Shown: positions 15,565-16,786 of the stretch, piece after piece
How positions within the stretch are numbered: position 1 is the first letter of the stretch
Layout: every line of letters starts with the position of its first letter
From: Saprospiraceae bacterium
GTDB lineage: Bacteria > Bacteroidota > Bacteroidia > Chitinophagales > Saprospiraceae
Length of the DNA: 16,786 nt
Direction: 5' to 3'
Assembly: GCA_020852155.1 (NCBI GenBank)
Contig: JADZBJ010000205.1
Coordinates: forward strand, 1-16,786
The notes under the pieces: generated by a model
Seen by the model: the letters and a program-made list of their open reading frames with translations, nothing else
What the model was told of the DNA's origin: nothing
Databases searched by the model: none
Program-made: the position numbers and the translations under genes

Positions 15565-15624
15565 TCACCCCTTCATCACTTTCTTCAAAGCGGCCATATT
15601 GGCTGCCGGGTCAAATACAGCGCG
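15565..15624 (-). pseudogene. 3' fragment of the small leftward gene, truncated at the duplication joint
   Basis: The minus-strand frame here ends RAVFDPAANMAALKKVMKG-stop. It matches the last ~20 residues of the intact gene at 16478-16687 (RAVFDPVANMAALKKVMEG) with two changes. It breaks off exactly at the CGCG joint, beyond which the sequence is the 3' end of the helical-protein gene. It is a by-product of the tandem duplication and has no start. Confidence 0.85.
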
Positions 15625-15650
15625 AATGGCTGATTGAAAAGCCAGATGAG
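15621..15650 (+). pseudogene. 3' fragment of the helical-protein gene at the duplication joint
   Basis: The sequence encodes REWLIEK, identical to the end of the 13362-14816 protein, then diverges because 10 bp present in the parent are missing here. It is joined directly to the truncated leftward gene through CGCG (15621-15624). It has no upstream coding sequence and is not functional. Confidence 0.85.
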
Positions 15651-15655
15651 AAAGA

Positions 15656-15710
15656 AGCGGTGGAAAGTATTCTGGTACAATGTGTTTCATTTTCGAATAC
15701 TTCCACCGCT
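15656..15710. terminator. Hairpin (copy 2 of the 14821-14881 element)
   Basis: AGCGGTGGAAAGTATTC (15656-15672) pairs with GAATACTTCCACCGCT (15695-15710), leaving one bulged A. Its base changes relative to copy 1 keep or improve pairing: the right arm reads GAATAC instead of GAATAT, turning a G-U into a G-C pair. The outermost GT/AC pair of copy 1 is lost on the left side. Confidence 0.7.
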
Positions 15711-15795
15711 ACGCAGGCTGTATCTGGGTAATTTACCATTCCTGTGTTCCGTAAAATACATATTATACAGAACCGGTAACTACAGCAAAATGTTG

Positions 15796-16182
15796 TTATA
15801 GTAAGAGAATGAAATCATCTCTAATAATATAATTTAATCCCTGCCCGTCAGTAACCTTATAACGATATGTATGGCCGGGCGTCAGTCCATTAACTGCATA
15901 ACTATGATAAACCTCTTCATCAACAACGATAATAAAGTCTTGCTTGTTTGTAATATCCTGTACAGTTATATGATACGTCCCGTTTCCGAAGGGCGCCCAG
16001 GATGCCACCACGTTGCCGCCGCCCGTGCAAGTAAGCGTAATAGAATTACTGCGGTCAGATGCAGTGGTAACATTGTCGGTCGTAGTTGGAATGGCCGTTT
16101 CGATGTTTTCCTTTGAGCAGGAGGCGAACAAGGCTGCCATAGCGAAAAAGGCCATGGTCATTAATTTGAAATTGACTTTCAT
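15796..16182 (-). CDS. Small FN3-like lipoprotein, tandem copy 2
   Basis: 128 residues with lipoprotein signal MKVNFKLMTMAFFAMAALFASC (Cys22). The FN3-like core and the GLTPGHTYRYKVTD turn are conserved with copy 1. Differences concentrate in the post-lipobox spacer (residues 33-40, TTTDNVTT versus AAQDNINA), in strand positions 50-67, and at the C-terminus, which is two residues longer. Copy 2 has an additional cysteine at residue 52 (TCTGGG versus TQTGGG). Cys52 is the only cysteine in the mature part besides Cys22, so it could be free or mediate dimerisation; this is speculation. The leader resembles that of copy 1, so both are probably expressed under similar control. Confidence 0.82.
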   Translation of the reverse strand: MKVNFKLMTMAFFAMAALFASCSKENIETAIPTTTDNVTTASDRSNSITLTCTGGGNVVASWAPFGNGTYHITVQDITNKQDFIIVVDEEVYHSYAVNGLTPGHTYRYKVTDGQGLNYIIRDDFILLL

Positions 16183-16280
16183 AATTCAAGTGAATTTTTA
16201 CATCAGCAACATCGCTGACAAGGGCAAATATGCAGGCGTCGAAAAGGGTAAGACAATAACACTTTCATATCGAATATCCC

Positions 16281-16326
16281 GAAAAACAAACTGTGCACAC
16301 CGTCATTTAAGCCGATGCACACAGTT
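16281..16326 (-). promoter_or_regulatory. Leader/promoter hairpin upstream of lipoprotein 2
   Basis: AACTGTG (16289-16295) pairs with CACAGTT (16320-16326), and the same TGTTTTTC follows on the minus strand. The loop differs from copy 1 (GCCGA in place of TTGAT), but the stem base and T-run are retained. Confidence 0.45.
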
Positions 16327-16436
16327 GAAAATTTGTTTTTTCTACAAAAAACATCTAAAAACGGGCAAATTCAGGTCATTTCATCATCCTGAACTTGATA
16401 ACACATTTTCCCAAAAGTACTAATACCGTCCACTCG

Positions 16437-16450
16437 GTTTCATTTGAAAC
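16437..16450. promoter_or_regulatory. Palindrome GTTTCA-TT-TGAAAC (copy 2)
   Basis: Same half sites as at 15524-15537, with spacer TT instead of CT. It lies 28 bp past the stop of the small leftward gene and about 255 bp upstream of lipoprotein 2. Confidence 0.4.
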
Positions 16451-16477
16451 AGCAAGGTGATATAGCAAATGAACAAC

Positions 16478-16687
16478 TCACCCCTCCATCACTTTCTTCA
16501 AAGCGGCCATATTGGCTACCGGGTCAAACACTGCGCGGATATCTATTGAAAATCCGGTAATGACGTGGCTTGTGATAATACTTCTCCCCAAAAACCGAAA
16601 ACAAGTTCTTATTCGCTCCACGATCATCGGCGCGTAAGGTCGTTCAAGGACAGCCTGAATTCGTTCATCTAAACCAAGGCGGTGCAT
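16478..16687 (-). CDS. Small protein of unknown function (69 residues)
   Basis: The minus-strand frame runs from ATG 16687 to stop 16478. The protein has no signal peptide; it is moderately basic with the C-terminal stretch FSIDIRAVFDPVANMAALKKVMEG. I do not recognise the family. That it is a real coding frame is supported by the duplicated 3' fragment at 15565-15624, which keeps the frame and changes only two residues in about 20. A good -7 candidate (TATTTTTG on the minus strand, 16712-16705) lies ~18 bp before the start. It could also be the remaining C-terminal part of a longer gene, but upstream there is a structured repeat rather than coding sequence. Confidence 0.5.
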   Translation of the reverse strand: MHRLGLDERIQAVLERPYAPMIVERIRTCFRFLGRSIITSHVITGFSIDIRAVFDPVANMAALKKVMEG

Positions 16688-16723
16688 ATTTTGTAGATTT
16701 GCTGCAAAAATAATAAAAACTTA

Positions 16724-16786
16724 GCCCCAGCGGGGCGAAACGTCGGTAACCTGAAAAATGTAAAAAATACCGAGGTGCGTAGCACC
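16724..16786. repeat. Structured intergenic repeat with three stems, cut by the window edge
   Basis: Three short dyads follow in order: GCCCC-AGC-GGGGC (16724-16736), TCGGTA (16743-16748) pairing with TACCGA (16768-16773), and GGTGC-GTA-GCACC (16774-16786). I recall very similar 'CCCC.GCGGGGCGAAA...GGTGCGTAGCACC' sequences as dispersed intergenic repeats in Bacteroidota genomes, but cannot check this here. The element may continue past the window. Confidence 0.55.

Larger units (their letters stand above)
14778..15620. repeat. Tandem duplication, unit 1 (~843 bp)
   Basis: The unit starts at CGCG (14778-14781) inside the 3' end of the helical-protein gene. It contains the convergent hairpin, lipoprotein gene 1, its leader, the GTTTCA-NN-TGAAAC palindrome, and ends in the last codons of a small leftward gene. 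The following unit repeats the same order. The two units are alignable throughout, with substitutions and indels, so the duplication is not recent. Confidence 0.9.
15621..16533. repeat. Tandem duplication, unit 2 (~913 bp)
   Basis: It repeats unit 1 in order: 3' helical-gene fragment, hairpin, lipoprotein gene, leader hairpin, palindrome, 3' end of the small leftward gene. The length difference is mostly ~73 bp of extra sequence between the hairpin and the lipoprotein stop (about 15713-15795). That insert holds small dyads: GGTAA-T-TTACC at 15727-15737 and GTTCcGTA/TACaGAAC at 15746-15773. CGCG recurs at 16534-16537, where the small gene continues intact. Confidence 0.88.

Noticed and set aside
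14778..16537. Composite mobile element
   Set aside because: No transposase, no terminal inverted repeats or target duplication around the units; the joint is explained by a simple tandem duplication through CGCG.
4253..16723. CRISPR array among the repeats
   Set aside because: Repeats are short, inverted or contiguous, with no regular spacers and no cas genes.

Overview
The window looks like chromosome from a Bacteroidota bacterium, most likely a Saprospiraceae-type member of Saprospiria. The evidence is a type IX secretion (T9SS) C-terminal sorting domain, a large multidomain secreted protein of the T9SS-cargo type, a ~310-residue Bacteroidota-style NusB, a DUF3810 membrane peptidase, and starts without Shine-Dalgarno sequences. 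There are no rRNAs, tRNAs, CRISPR arrays, transposases or phage genes. The content is housekeeping and lineage-specific genes, with unusually rich inverted-repeat structure between them.

Layout. 1-2706 (-) is one uninterrupted 902-codon frame running off the left edge, encoding the N-terminal part of a large secreted surface protein. Divergent from it, 2850-4244 (+) encodes an all-helical protein of unknown function. An inverted array of 8/16-mers separates that gene from a diheme cytochrome c peroxidase lipoprotein (4394-5746, -), followed by a VanW-family protein (5850-6698, -). A long inverted repeat with perfect 22-bp ends separates VanW from divergent nusB (6956-7894, +). Then come a gene-poor structured stretch (7895-8293), a fumarylacetoacetate hydrolase family enzyme (8294-8905, -), and a LOG-family gene (9174-9929, +) preceded by an intrinsic-terminator-like hairpin. 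A 29-bp perfect inverted repeat lies between LOG and a DUF3810 membrane peptidase (10037-11131, -). This is followed by a short Rossmann-fold oxidoreductase (11174-11830, +) and a T9SS-secreted fibronectin-III protein (11904-13052, -). Divergent from that protein is a second copy of the helical family (13362-14816, +).

The right end (14778-16533) is an old tandem duplication of about 0.85-0.9 kb. Each unit carries a convergent-gene hairpin, a small FN3-like lipoprotein gene and its leader. The novel joint at 15621-15624 fuses the last codons of a small downstream gene to the last codons of the helical-protein gene across a 4-bp CGCG microhomology. The two lipoproteins have diverged to roughly 80% identity, while the leader hairpin and a GTTTCA-NN-TGAAAC palindrome survive in both copies.

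Functional links. No operon of several co-directional genes is evident; most neighbours are divergent or convergent. The most suggestive recurrent pattern is that both members of the uncharacterised helical family sit head-to-head with a gene for a secreted protein: one certain T9SS cargo (intact sorting domain) and one very likely T9SS cargo whose C-terminus lies outside the window. Most convergent junctions carry their own unrelated inverted repeat, probably acting as bidirectional terminators.
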